From the NCBI GenBank assembly GCA_903848955.1, contig CAINHS010000136.1, forward strand, positions 1 through 61,542: a stretch of 61,542 nt of DNA, in the 5' to 3' direction. Position numbers and translations under genes: made by a program. The notes under the pieces were generated by a model. The model did not search any database, was not told the origin of the DNA, and worked only from the letters and a program-made list of their open reading frames with translations. Every line of letters begins with the position of its first letter. The stretch's first letter is position 1. The stretch comes from an uncultured beta proteobacterium. GTDB taxonomy: Bacteria > Pseudomonadota > Gammaproteobacteria > Burkholderiales > Rhodocyclaceae. Shown in pieces: positions 47,479 through 54,402 of the stretch.

Positions 47479-48306
47479 ATGACCTACTGTATTGGCATCC
47501 GCCTCAATGCCGGCCTCGTGTTCTTGTCCGATTCCAGAACCAACGCGGGCATCGACCAGATCAGTACCTTTCGCAAGATGATCGTCTACGAGAAACCCGA
47601 CGACCGCTTCATGGTGCTTCTGTCGGCCGGCAACCTGAGCATTAGTCAATCCGTGCGCGAGATCCTGCAACTTGAGAGCATCGACCGTGGCCACAACCGG
47701 CCGGCGCTGACAATCTGGAATGCTGAAAGCATGTTTGATGCGGCACGCGTCCTCGGCGCAGCCGTGCGCCGGGTCTACCAGCAGGACGGCCCCGCGTTGC
47801 AAGCCGCAGGCGTCGACTTCAATGCCTCGATGATTTTCGGCGGTCAGATCAAGGGCGAGGCGATGCGTTTGTTCCTGGTGTATTCGGCCGGCAATTTCAT
47901 CGAGGCCACACGCGAGACCTGTTTTATGCAGGCCGGCGAAAGCAAGTACGGAAAGCCGATTCTCGATCGCATGCTGACACCGACCACCCCGCTCGACGAA
48001 GCCGCCAAGTGTGCGCTGGTATCGATGGATTCGACGCTGAAATCCAACCTGAGCGTAGGTCTGCCATTGGACCTTCTGGTCTACCGGGAAGGCGAGTTCC
48101 GCAGTGAGCAAATCGTATGCATCGATGAGCGCAACCCCTACTTCCAGATGATCTGCAGTTCCTGGGGCCAGCGACTGCAGGAGGTCTTCAAAGGCATTCC
48201 GGATCCGGTGTGGGACGGTGGCGCCACGGAGCATCCGCTTTGCACCCCCAGCGATCGCTACGAGTTGATGCGAAAGCTTGCGCGACCGGAAGATCGCATC
48301 GTCTGA
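47479..48306 (+). CDS. Anbu-type proteasome-related peptidase
   Basis: 275 residues of the Ntn-hydrolase Anbu family (ancestral beta subunit). After Met removal the N-terminus is Thr-Tyr-Cys-Ile-Gly-Ile, with the Thr as candidate nucleophile. DSRTNAGIDQISTFRKM and LLSAGNLSISQSVREIL are typical. Anbu assembles into open lock-washer or helical rings. In most genomes it sits with genes for an ATP-grasp protein, an alpha-E protein and a transglutaminase-like protein. None of these is adjacent here, so this copy is isolated. Confidence 0.88.
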   Translation: MTYCIGIRLNAGLVFLSDSRTNAGIDQISTFRKMIVYEKPDDRFMVLLSAGNLSISQSVREILQLESIDRGHNRPALTIWNAESMFDAARVLGAAVRRVYQQDGPALQAAGVDFNASMIFGGQIKGEAMRLFLVYSAGNFIEATRETCFMQAGESKYGKPILDRMLTPTTPLDEAAKCALVSMDSTLKSNLSVGLPLDLLVYREGEFRSEQIVCIDERNPYFQMICSSWGQRLQEVFKGIPDPVWDGGATEHPLCTPSDRYELMRKLARPEDRIV

Positions 48307-48370
48307 CGCGCCAGCATCGACTCAGGAGGCCGAAGGCTCGCCGGGGTCGATGAATACGTCGTAAGCGGCT

Positions 48371-48389
48371 GTCACTCCCACTCAATTGT
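48371..48389. other. guaA-type attachment-core-like site, copy 1
   Basis: GTCACTCCCACTCAATTGT; on the minus strand this reads ACA ATT GAG TGG GAG TGA (T-I-E-W-E-stop), like the 3' end of guaA used as attB by many integrative elements. No guaA body is attached. A second copy at 51975-51993 matches at 17 of 19 positions in the same orientation. Confidence 0.5.
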
Positions 48390-48645
48390 GCACGAGCTTT
48401 TCATGCAGTTGATTTGCAAAGGATAAACGCTTTTCTGGTGAAAATTTACCATCAGGTTTACCATCGACATGTTGTTGCTTATCAGTTCTAGAAGTTGCCA
48501 GACGTTGCCTGAAAAATAAATTTTCGCCGTATTTGGCACCGAGTTTTCCATCTATGCCAATTGGATGATGGTATACGCATCCTGAAAGGCTTTCAGGCAC
48601 TGCATCGGCAGCGTTTTTGATTGGCTTGCCCAGCCGAAACTTCAT
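48382..48645 (-). pseudogene. Truncated or recombined toxin partner of the DUF1778 antitoxin
   Basis: An 87-codon frame starting MKFRLGKPIKNAADAV overlaps the antitoxin stop by 4 bases (ATGA), the usual coupling in DUF1778-GNAT acetyltransferase toxin modules. Only the first dozen residues look toxin-like. The rest (YHHPIGIDGKLGAKYGENLFF...) shows no acetyl-CoA motif, is much too short and is AT-richer, as if an unrelated fragment had been joined. It ends at the attachment-like site. Probably non-functional. Confidence 0.45.
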
Positions 48646-48916
48646 TTGATCTCGAAGACGCTGGTGTTCTTGAGCAGTTCTCTGAGACGCGGTATCGATT
48701 TTGCCGGTTGATCGAGGGCGGCATAGAAGGCCTTCATCTGAGCGTCAGGCAGAACGAAACGCGTCTGCGCCGCAATCGTCTCGTCGGCTAAGGTACCGCA
48801 CGAAGAACGAATTCGCTTACGTTCTGGTGCGCCAGGATGACAGCCTGGCGAATGCGATCCTTCTCGGTTGACGCGAGACGGATTTCGATACGTTCTTCCT
48901 TGACAGTAGCGCCCAT
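48642..48916 (-). pseudogene. Frameshifted DUF1778 (TacA-like) antitoxin
   Basis: From ATG 48916 the frame reads MGATVKEERIEIRLASTEKDRIRQAVILAHQN and then VSEFVLRAVP-stop. In another frame it continues ADETIAAQTRFVLPDAQMKAFYAALDQ to KNTSVFEIK-stop at 48642. Together these make a normal length DUF1778 ribbon-helix-helix antitoxin broken by a one-base deletion near the GCGGTACCTTAGCC sequence. The intact module would neutralise a GNAT toxin and repress its own operon. A sequencing error must be excluded. Confidence 0.75.
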
Positions 48917-48974
48917 GGTGTCAATCCTTGTATTGTCCGGACAGTATTCGGATTACACGGGCGTCGCAAGTAGG

Positions 48975-50234
48975 CTAATGCTTCAGAGCTGCAAAGGCAC
49001 TGGCCGATAGTTCGATATCGGCGGCAGAAATCTTTGCTCGCCGGGCGACGGTATGCCATTCAGTCACTACCGAGACAAGCTCATCGATAATTTCCTTGGC
49101 ACGTTGGGGTGTCAGGCGATAGAACGCCGCCGTTGCAAACACCGCCCCGAGTGAAGGGCGGTTGTCGACATCATCGATATTGAGCACATGCGTCGATTTA
49201 TCGATACTTGGATTCACATCAAACGCGGGTGACAACCTCCAGCCACGTTTGCCCAGGATGAATCCATGGTTTCGCAGATGGTCATCACGATTACCGACAG
49301 CGACATTGAATGCCACCCGTCGGAACAGCTGTTCGAGATCAACCTGAATGTGATCGGGGTCGCCTCGCCGAGCGAGAAACTCCGCCAGTTCCAGATAGCT
49401 AGTCCCTTCGCTGACATCCTTGCCGAGCAGGGTCATCGCCGATGCGTAAAAACGTCGCCGTCCCGGTTTTTCGTTATTTACAGTTGTGCGATCAAAACGC
49501 TGGACACAAAAGGTATGGTGCCCGCCCTGCCCCAGGCGTTCTACTTTCGCAACCGGCATATCAATGCCAGCCTGCCTTGCCAACCACCAAGTCACGCCTT
49601 CCCAGGCACCGATATCGCGGTCATCCTCTGCGGCAGGAAACTTGGCAATCCACAGTGCCCCGGTCTTGTCGCAAAAATTCGCTTTGGGGCGGGCACCTCC
49701 CAGTGACGCCCCGGGTGCAACCAGCACGGCAAGCCAGCGCCTGAGTTGATCCAGGTTGTCGATATGCTTGCGCGTCAATTCTTTGGCGATTGCCGCCAGT
49801 TCAGCCAGGCTCGTTATCGGCGGGGCTGCCAGTGCTTCGTTGGCTAGAAAGGTATCGCTGTCTGTGAAGCGGAAGCGAAGGGCTCCCTGCCGGGTGATGT
49901 CTTGCACCCCCAACAGGAAGTCCCAGGAATACAGTGTCCGGGCAGTACGCTTTTCGTCCTTGGCTTGCAGTGTCTCCCTGCGCCGCATCAGGGTTTGCCC
50001 CCATCGATCCGGAGATGAGTCGAGAAAGACGCCGAAGTTCCCTGCCTCGGGCTTGGGAAAGAACGGACCGGCGTCAAGGGTCAGTTGCGGATCGATGGCA
50101 AAGGCGATGTCCTGCTGTGTCAGCCAGGTCTTGTCGTAATGGAAGCGGACCTGGCCACGATCATGGGCCAACGTTCCCAATCGCTGCAATGGGCAGAGGT
50201 CGCAATCGAGCCAGACTTCCAGGGACCTGCTCAT
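48975..50234 (-). CDS. hipA: HipA-family serine/threonine kinase toxin
   Basis: 419 residues. The N-terminal HipA_N domain has FGVFLDSSPDRWGQTLM. The kinase core has the Gly/Ser-rich loop PGASLGGARPKA, the catalytic VGNRDDHLRNHGF and the metal-binding SPAFDVNPS. All key kinase residues look intact. HipA kinases phosphorylate aminoacyl-tRNA synthetases and induce dormancy. It overlaps hipB by 4 bases (ATGA), giving coupled expression from the hipB promoter. Confidence 0.92.
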   Translation of the reverse strand: MSRSLEVWLDCDLCPLQRLGTLAHDRGQVRFHYDKTWLTQQDIAFAIDPQLTLDAGPFFPKPEAGNFGVFLDSSPDRWGQTLMRRRETLQAKDEKRTARTLYSWDFLLGVQDITRQGALRFRFTDSDTFLANEALAAPPITSLAELAAIAKELTRKHIDNLDQLRRWLAVLVAPGASLGGARPKANFCDKTGALWIAKFPAAEDDRDIGAWEGVTWWLARQAGIDMPVAKVERLGQGGHHTFCVQRFDRTTVNNEKPGRRRFYASAMTLLGKDVSEGTSYLELAEFLARRGDPDHIQVDLEQLFRRVAFNVAVGNRDDHLRNHGFILGKRGWRLSPAFDVNPSIDKSTHVLNIDDVDNRPSLGAVFATAAFYRLTPQRAKEIIDELVSVVTEWHTVARRAKISAADIELSASAFAALKH

Positions 50235-50539
50235 TTCCGTGTCTTTCTCGGAGCAGGCAATGCGAGGTCTTGAAGGCGGCGCCCGAGAACATCGTCCCCC
50301 GCCACAATGGAGAGATCGTTTTCCAGCCCGTATATGGCAAGGATGCGTAAATATGTACCCAAGGTAACCGAGGGGTCACCCCGTTCAACCTTGGCCAGCG
50401 TGGGTCGGGAGATATTGGCACGCTCGGTGACGACCACCGCCGTCAGGCGACGGCGCAGTCGAGCAAGACGCAGTCGCTCACCGAAATCGGCCAGCAATTT
50501 AGCTTCGGACGGGAATGCAAGGGGTGCTTTGCTCGGCAT
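50231..50539 (-). CDS. hipB: HipB-type XRE antitoxin
   Basis: 102 residues with an XRE-family HTH (LLADFGERLRLARLRRRLTAVVVTERANISRPTLAKVERGDPSVTLGTYLRILAIYGLENDL). It should neutralise HipA and repress the operon. The -10 box ends about 10 bases before the ATG and there is no ribosome binding site, so the mRNA is predicted to be nearly leaderless. No alternative start lies before the HTH. Confidence 0.9.
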   Translation of the reverse strand: MPSKAPLAFPSEAKLLADFGERLRLARLRRRLTAVVVTERANISRPTLAKVERGDPSVTLGTYLRILAIYGLENDLSIVAGDDVLGRRLQDLALPAPRKTRK

Positions 50540-50543
50540 AGTG

Positions 50544-50586
50544 AAATCATTATCAACACCAGAAGTCTATATGTCAATAATGATTT
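50544..50586 (-). promoter_or_regulatory. hipBA promoter overlapped by an inverted-repeat operator
   Basis: Minus-strand promoter TTGACA (50572-50577), 17-base spacer, GATAAT (50549-50554). Arms AAATCATTATCAA (50544-50556) and TCAATAATGATTT (50574-50586) are inverted with 11 of 13 matching and cover the -10 and -35. This is the expected layout for HipB autorepression. Confidence 0.7.
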
Positions 50587-50622
50587 ACATTAAAACATTG
50601 ATGCAGATGCCTTCACTATTGC

Positions 50623-50775
50623 CTAATGCACCTCAACGATGAGCTGAGAGTTGAATTTCGGATTCTCATACTCGCCAGTAATTCGGTTGATCGGATACCC
50701 GCCATTCCAACCGCGGTCCCTGTTCCGAACGGCAGTCACGCCAACAACCGGCCCTGGCGGTTGATCTGCGTAGTC
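50623..50775 (-). pseudogene. Remnant reading frame upstream of hipB
   Basis: A 51-codon open frame with protein-like composition (PPGPVVGVTAVRNRDRGWNG, then GEYENPKFNSQLIVEVH, stop TAG at 50623-50625). It is bounded by a stop upstream and has no good start. It looks like the C-terminus of a lost gene. Family not recognised. The remainder of 50587-50833 has no other feature I can name. Confidence 0.3.
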
Positions 50776-50833
50776 TCATATGTCCAATGAAAGCGAACAC
50801 AGCCAATCGCAATGGTGCGACTCACAATTTTCA

Positions 50834-50876
50834 TTGACATTGTTCTATTCAAACCTATAATTGCTGCAGTGCAGCA
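50834..50876 (+). promoter_or_regulatory. Phasin promoter with PhaR-like palindrome
   Basis: TTGACA (50834-50839), 16-base spacer, TATAAT (50856-50861), immediately followed by the perfect palindrome TGCTGCA-G-TGCAGCA (50862-50876). PhaR repressors of PHA metabolism bind TGC-rich palindromes of this kind, so repression relieved by PHA is likely. Confidence 0.7.
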
Positions 50877-50959
50877 TTTTACTTCCTGCGAGTTAATGGG
50901 TCAGGGAGGGTGCTCAACACCAGTCCAACCCAATCTCGTCAAAATTCAAGGAGCCCCAT

Positions 50960-51517
50960 ATGTTTGCCCAATTGAAGAACTTTACCGCTGAAAACCCGTT
51001 CAATTTCGAAGCCAGTCTGACTCTCGCCAACACCGTTTTTGCCAGTGCCGAGCGCCTCGCCGCGCTCAACCTGAATACCGCCCGTAGCCTGCTTGAGCAT
51101 TCTGTCGCCAACATCACTGCTCTGCAGGGAGCCAAGGATGCCCAGTCCTTCATCACCCTGCAATCTGCCCAAGCGCAGCCGACGGTCGAACTCGCCGTCG
51201 CTTACTCACGCGGTTTCTACGAAATCGCTACCGGAACCAAGGCGGAGATTGCCAAGATCGTTGAGGCACAACTTTCCGACACGAAAGAAAAGGTCTCCGG
51301 CCTTGTGAATAACGCGCTCAAAAACGCACCAGAAGGTTCGGACGCTGCCGTTGCCGGCGTCCGTAAAGTCATCAATATGGTCAACTCTGCTTACGACAGC
51401 ATGAACCAGGCCGCCAAACAGGCGACTAAGATGGCTGAAGCCAACGTAGCCGCGGCAAGCGACGCTGCTCTGAAGGCCACAACGAACGCAACAACGAAGG
51501 CAAAGAAAGCTGCCTGA
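50960..51517 (+). CDS. phaP: Phasin family protein (PHA granule-associated)
   Basis: 185 residues, helical, beginning MFAQLKNFTAENPFNFEASLTLANTVFASAERLAALNLNTAR, the standard phasin family start. The C-terminus is Ala/Lys-rich (ATTNATTKAKKAA). Phasins coat polyhydroxyalkanoate granules and control their size. CAAGGAG precedes ATG 50960. It has its own consensus promoter, a PhaR-like operator and a terminator, so it is a monocistronic unit sitting inside an otherwise decayed accessory patch. Confidence 0.9.
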   Translation: MFAQLKNFTAENPFNFEASLTLANTVFASAERLAALNLNTARSLLEHSVANITALQGAKDAQSFITLQSAQAQPTVELAVAYSRGFYEIATGTKAEIAKIVEAQLSDTKEKVSGLVNNALKNAPEGSDAAVAGVRKVINMVNSAYDSMNQAAKQATKMAEANVAAASDAALKATTNATTKAKKAA

Positions 51518-51565
51518 TAGACGGAGCTGTTTGTTTCTCCGCCGGTTCCGTCAGGATTCGGACTC

Positions 51566-51593
51566 AATCCCGGCCTTGCGCCGGGATTTTTTT
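51566..51593 (+). terminator. Intrinsic terminator after phaP
   Basis: 9-bp stem AATCCCGGC / GCCGGGATT, 5-base loop, then a run of seven T. Confidence 0.92.
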
Positions 51594-51670
51594 GTGTGGG
51601 TGTAAGGATATGGAATGGGGCGGGCTGATGACGAAATCATGGTCAACGACCGTTGACGCTTCAACTGCGG

Positions 51671-51823
51671 TCATTCAACGAATGGGAGAACCACATTTAC
51701 CCTTGCCAACTCGTCGCGCATCTGGTTAATGGATTGCTCCAGCCTTGAGATCGGCTCATCGGTTGGGGTGCCATCATGCAAGACGGATTTCGGCGAATCG
51801 AATATGTCCCACTGGATCGGCGT
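51671..51823 (-). pseudogene. Remnant reading frame (C-terminal fragment)
   Basis: A 50-codon open frame on the minus strand reading TPIQWDIFDSPKSVLHDGTP, then SRLEQSINQMRDELARVNVV...FVE-stop. It is clearly protein-like with a short coiled coil, but no ATG or GTG start is available and a stop lies just upstream. Probably the tail of a gene lost during rearrangement. Family unknown. Confidence 0.35.
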
Positions 51824-51886
51824 TCATTCGCGCGTGCCGAGATGCGTACCATGATCGGGTCGTTGCTTAACATTGCTCGGCCTTGC

Positions 51887-52128
51887 CAGACAATGCCAGT
51901 AGCTCATTTCCTTCACCAGTGGTTCGGGTTTCCCCTATTTGCCAGACGTTGCCAGATATTGCTCGTCGTTGCCAGTCACTCCCACTCTATAGTAAATAGC
52001 ACGTCTATCGAATTGATTTCATGACGGTTTTTCATGTTACACCTTGCTGATACCATTGAAAATACCATGATCAAAGCTTGCTTGGCGTTGCTCGTCATAG
52101 CCCGTTGATGCCAGTTGCTGCCAGACAG
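51887..52128. repeat. TGCCAG arm-like repeats around attachment-like core copy 2
   Basis: Direct repeats of (T)TGCCAG(A/T) at about 51887, 51896, 51940, 51950, 51970, 52105 and 52116, on both sides of the core at 51975. The 15-mer TTGCCAGACGTTGCC (51939-51953) also occurs at 48495-48509, next to core copy 1, and TTGCTCGTC occurs twice here. The layout resembles integrase arm sites flanking a core. The rest of 51594-52218 holds the remnant frame at 51671-51823 and no intact gene. Confidence 0.45.
51975..51993. other. guaA-type attachment-core-like site, copy 2
   Basis: GTCACTCCCACTCTATAGT; on the minus strand ACT ATA GAG TGG GAG TGA again encodes T-I-E-W-E-stop. It is a direct repeat of 48371-48389 and lies among TGCCAG repeats. 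No guaA coding sequence is attached. Confidence 0.5.
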
Positions 52129-52218
52129 AGAATTTTCCTATATTTGCGCAACTGAAACGGCATTTCATTGCGAACATCTCTCATTCGGCATACCTGATTT
52201 CCGCCGCAAAACCCCATC

Positions 52219-53334
52219 TCACTTTACCGGCACCACCAGATCATAGTGCGTGCTACGCCCTACCCCCTCTGCTTTTTTGAGCGCACCCAATTCGATCAGT
52301 GCCAGGATGTCTCGATAAGCCGTGTCCTGGGAACATTTAGAAAGCTTCGCCCATTTGCTGGTGGTCAGCTTACCTTCAAAGCCATCCAGTAGTCGATTGA
52401 GAACCTTGATCTGTCGCTCGTTCATCGGCGATGTGGCGAATCGATCCCAGAATCTGGCCTTCTCCAAAACCACTGACAAGGTTTCTTCGGCTCGCCCTAT
52501 CGCACGTTGCAGGCAGGCCAAGAACCACAGCAGCCAATCAGTGACAACCATATCCCCCTTTTGGGTGCGTTCCAGGACGTTGTAATACTCGTTGCGTTCG
52601 TGTTGAATCTGCGCCGAGAGGCTGTAGAAACGCTGATGGGTTTGTTCTGACCGAGCCAAAGCCATGTCGCCAACGGCCCGTGCAATCCGCCCATTGCCAT
52701 CGTCAAACGGGTGCAGGGTAACGAGCCAGAGGTGCGCCAAGCCGGCTTTGATCACCCCATCGAGCTCGACTTCAACGTTCTCGAACCGGCTTAAGAACGT
52801 CTTGATCTCAGCGCCGAGTTGCTCGGCAGGTGGGGCAGTGAAATGAACTGTCTCACGGCCAATCGGCCCCGAGATAACTTGCATGGGTCCGGCGGAGTCG
52901 TTCCGCCACTTGGCAACACGAATCTTCGATAGGCCGCTGCGCCCGGTTGGAAACAGTGCGCCATGCCAACCGAACAATCGCTTGACGGTAAGTGGCTTCG
53001 CGCAGTTTTGTGTCGCATCCAGCATCACTTCGACGATGCCTTCAACGTTCCGATCGACGGCAGCTAGTGCTCCGATGTCCATGCCAAGGCGACGAGCAAT
53101 GGATGAACGTACTTGATCGGTATCGAGACGCTCTCCCTCGATCTCACTGGTCTTGATGACGTCCTGCGTGAGAGTTTGCAGCCAGGCTTCATCGCGCAGT
53201 CTGAACCCGAGTGATTCCATTCGCCCAATCAGTCTGCCTTGGGCATGACGTACCGTGGCCAGAGGTACAGATAGCTTTGACGAGTCAATGCGCCAGCTTG
53301 GCCAATCAGCGCGCTGCCAGATATAGGTGGTCAC
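52219..53334 (-). CDS. Fic family AMPylase-like protein with HTH
   Basis: 371 residues. The N-terminal domain (TYIWQRADWPSWRID, DUF4172-like) carries the inhibitory (S/T)xxxE(G/N) motif as TSEIEG near residue 63, so it is a class II self-inhibited Fic. The Fic core has the intact catalytic motif HPFDDGNGRIAR near residue 209. A C-terminal winged HTH (LTTSKWAKLSKCSQDTAYRDILALIELGALKK) suggests DNA binding. Fic proteins transfer AMP to target proteins. The start is GTG 53334 with GGAG upstream. A dense repeat array precedes the gene. Confidence 0.9.
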   Translation of the reverse strand: MTTYIWQRADWPSWRIDSSKLSVPLATVRHAQGRLIGRMESLGFRLRDEAWLQTLTQDVIKTSEIEGERLDTDQVRSSIARRLGMDIGALAAVDRNVEGIVEVMLDATQNCAKPLTVKRLFGWHGALFPTGRSGLSKIRVAKWRNDSAGPMQVISGPIGRETVHFTAPPAEQLGAEIKTFLSRFENVEVELDGVIKAGLAHLWLVTLHPFDDGNGRIARAVGDMALARSEQTHQRFYSLSAQIQHERNEYYNVLERTQKGDMVVTDWLLWFLACLQRAIGRAEETLSVVLEKARFWDRFATSPMNERQIKVLNRLLDGFEGKLTTSKWAKLSKCSQDTAYRDILALIELGALKKAEGVGRSTHYDLVVPVK

Positions 53335-53341
53335 AACTTAC

Positions 53342-53413
53342 TCCGCAATAGATGCGGATATTCTTGCGGATAATCTCCGCAAGCGCAAGCATTATCTCCG
53401 CACTTTACGCGGA
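53342..53413. promoter_or_regulatory. TGCGGA repeat array upstream of fic
   Basis: Six half-sites in 72 bp form three inverted pairs: CCGCA-N5-TGCGG (53343-53357), CTTGCGG-N7-CCGCAAG (53363-53383) and CCGC-N7-GCGG (53398-53412). Five half-sites are exact TGCGGA/TCCGCA. They lie directly before the fic start at 53334 and are a natural target for the protein's own HTH. Confidence 0.6.
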
Positions 53414-53460
53414 CATATCCAGATCAAATCTCAGCAAGGCCACCCAGAAGAGGCGCTCAA

Positions 53461-54087
53461 CTAGCCAATTGCCTCGAGATAGGGGCGCATTACGTTGGCG
53501 ACACGACAAATCTTGGCGAAGTGCCAGAGGTCATCAGCGGAAGCCTTTTTCTGCGCGCGTGCATTCTTCAGTGCCTCCAGTGCCACATCAAGTCCGATCT
53601 TGTTTCGGTGTTTGAAGCAATCGGCGATCGCCTTGGCAACGCCATAGACCCGAAGCTTCACCTTGTCACGTACGAAAACTTCAACTCCGTCCTCATAGGC
53701 GTCGCCAGAAAACTGAACCATCTTCAGCGGTGGATAGTCGATCTTGGGTGCATGACTGCCACGCGGCATGCCAATCCAGACTTGGCGAGGTAGTTGAGTG
53801 GTCAGTTCATGAAACTGGAGTGCGGTCATCAGGCAGAAAACCGCTTGGGGAACACGCGTCGCGATGGTGACCATGCTCTCGTGTTCCGACATGGGCGCTG
53901 AAGGCAGTCGATAAAGCCCTCGCCCTGCCCTTTCCAGTTGGCCCGTGGCGATCAAACGTGAAAGATAGATTCGGGGTATGGCGGTTGTGTGTAGTTCGCG
54001 GGAGCGCATTACGCCTTTCTGGCGCACCAGACGAAGGAGTTTTCGGGTGTGGTTGTCGGATTGCATGGCCGTGCCAGTATGTTCCAT
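53461..54087 (-). CDS. AbiEi-type antitoxin/transcriptional regulator
   Basis: 208 residues. The N-terminal winged HTH (KLLRLVRQKGVMRSRELHTTAIPRIYLSRLIATGQLERAGRGLYRLP) is the AbiEi_4 antitoxin domain. The AbiEi C-terminal region follows (PQAVFCLMTALQFHELTTQLPRQVWIGMP, VYGVAKAIADCFKHRNKIGLDVALEALKNA). In complete type IV systems an AbiEii nucleotidyltransferase toxin gene follows directly; here only a short frame is left before the fic gene, so the antitoxin looks orphaned. Its start overlaps an upstream frame (TAATG). Confidence 0.85.
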   Translation of the reverse strand: MEHTGTAMQSDNHTRKLLRLVRQKGVMRSRELHTTAIPRIYLSRLIATGQLERAGRGLYRLPSAPMSEHESMVTIATRVPQAVFCLMTALQFHELTTQLPRQVWIGMPRGSHAPKIDYPPLKMVQFSGDAYEDGVEVFVRDKVKLRVYGVAKAIADCFKHRNKIGLDVALEALKNARAQKKASADDLWHFAKICRVANVMRPYLEAIG

Positions 54088-54248
54088 TATCTCGCCTGAC
54101 TCAAATAAGTGACGTATTTATGGAACGCCGTGTCACCCACTTGCTGATTTCCACAGTACCAATACTTCCTGCGTTGCCATCTCGGTGACCGCTGTTTGGG
54201 AATCCGACTGAGTGCTCGGTGCCTATAAGCGACACATGACTTCGCCAT
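54087..54248 (-). CDS. Possible small ORF coupled to the AbiEi gene
   Basis: A 53-codon frame from ATG 54248 (MAKSCVAYRHRALSRIPKQ, then KYWYCGNQQVGDTAFHKYVTYLSQAR) ends in TAA whose last A begins the AbiEi ATG (TAATG). The frame stays open further upstream, so the true start may be earlier. The composition is protein-like, basic and aromatic. No family recognised. 54249-54402 holds nothing else I can name. Confidence 0.35.
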   Translation of the reverse strand: MAKSCVAYRHRALSRIPKQRSPRWQRRKYWYCGNQQVGDTAFHKYVTYLSQAR

Positions 54249-54402
54249 ACTGACGGGCTGCTTCGAGTCATGAACCAGCCCTTCGAAAAACTGGAATAGG
54301 GTACGAATGCCCGACGAGTGACACCTATCTCGCACGTCCCCAAACACTGCGCCCCCGTTTCGGCGGGCAGCAGATGTTTGAGGAATACGGGAAAGGATTA
54401 AC

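Noticed and set aside
48371-51993. Intact mobile element
   Set aside because: No integrase, transposase or transfer gene is present between the repeats, so only a relic is claimed.
51776-52024. 82-codon plus-strand frame
   Set aside because: It runs through the TGCCAG repeats and the attachment-like core, has no ribosome binding site and no protein-like pattern.
53341-53420. CRISPR-like array before fic
   Set aside because: The repeats are short, inverted and irregularly spaced; no 23-40 bp direct repeats with unique spacers and no cas genes occur anywhere in the window.
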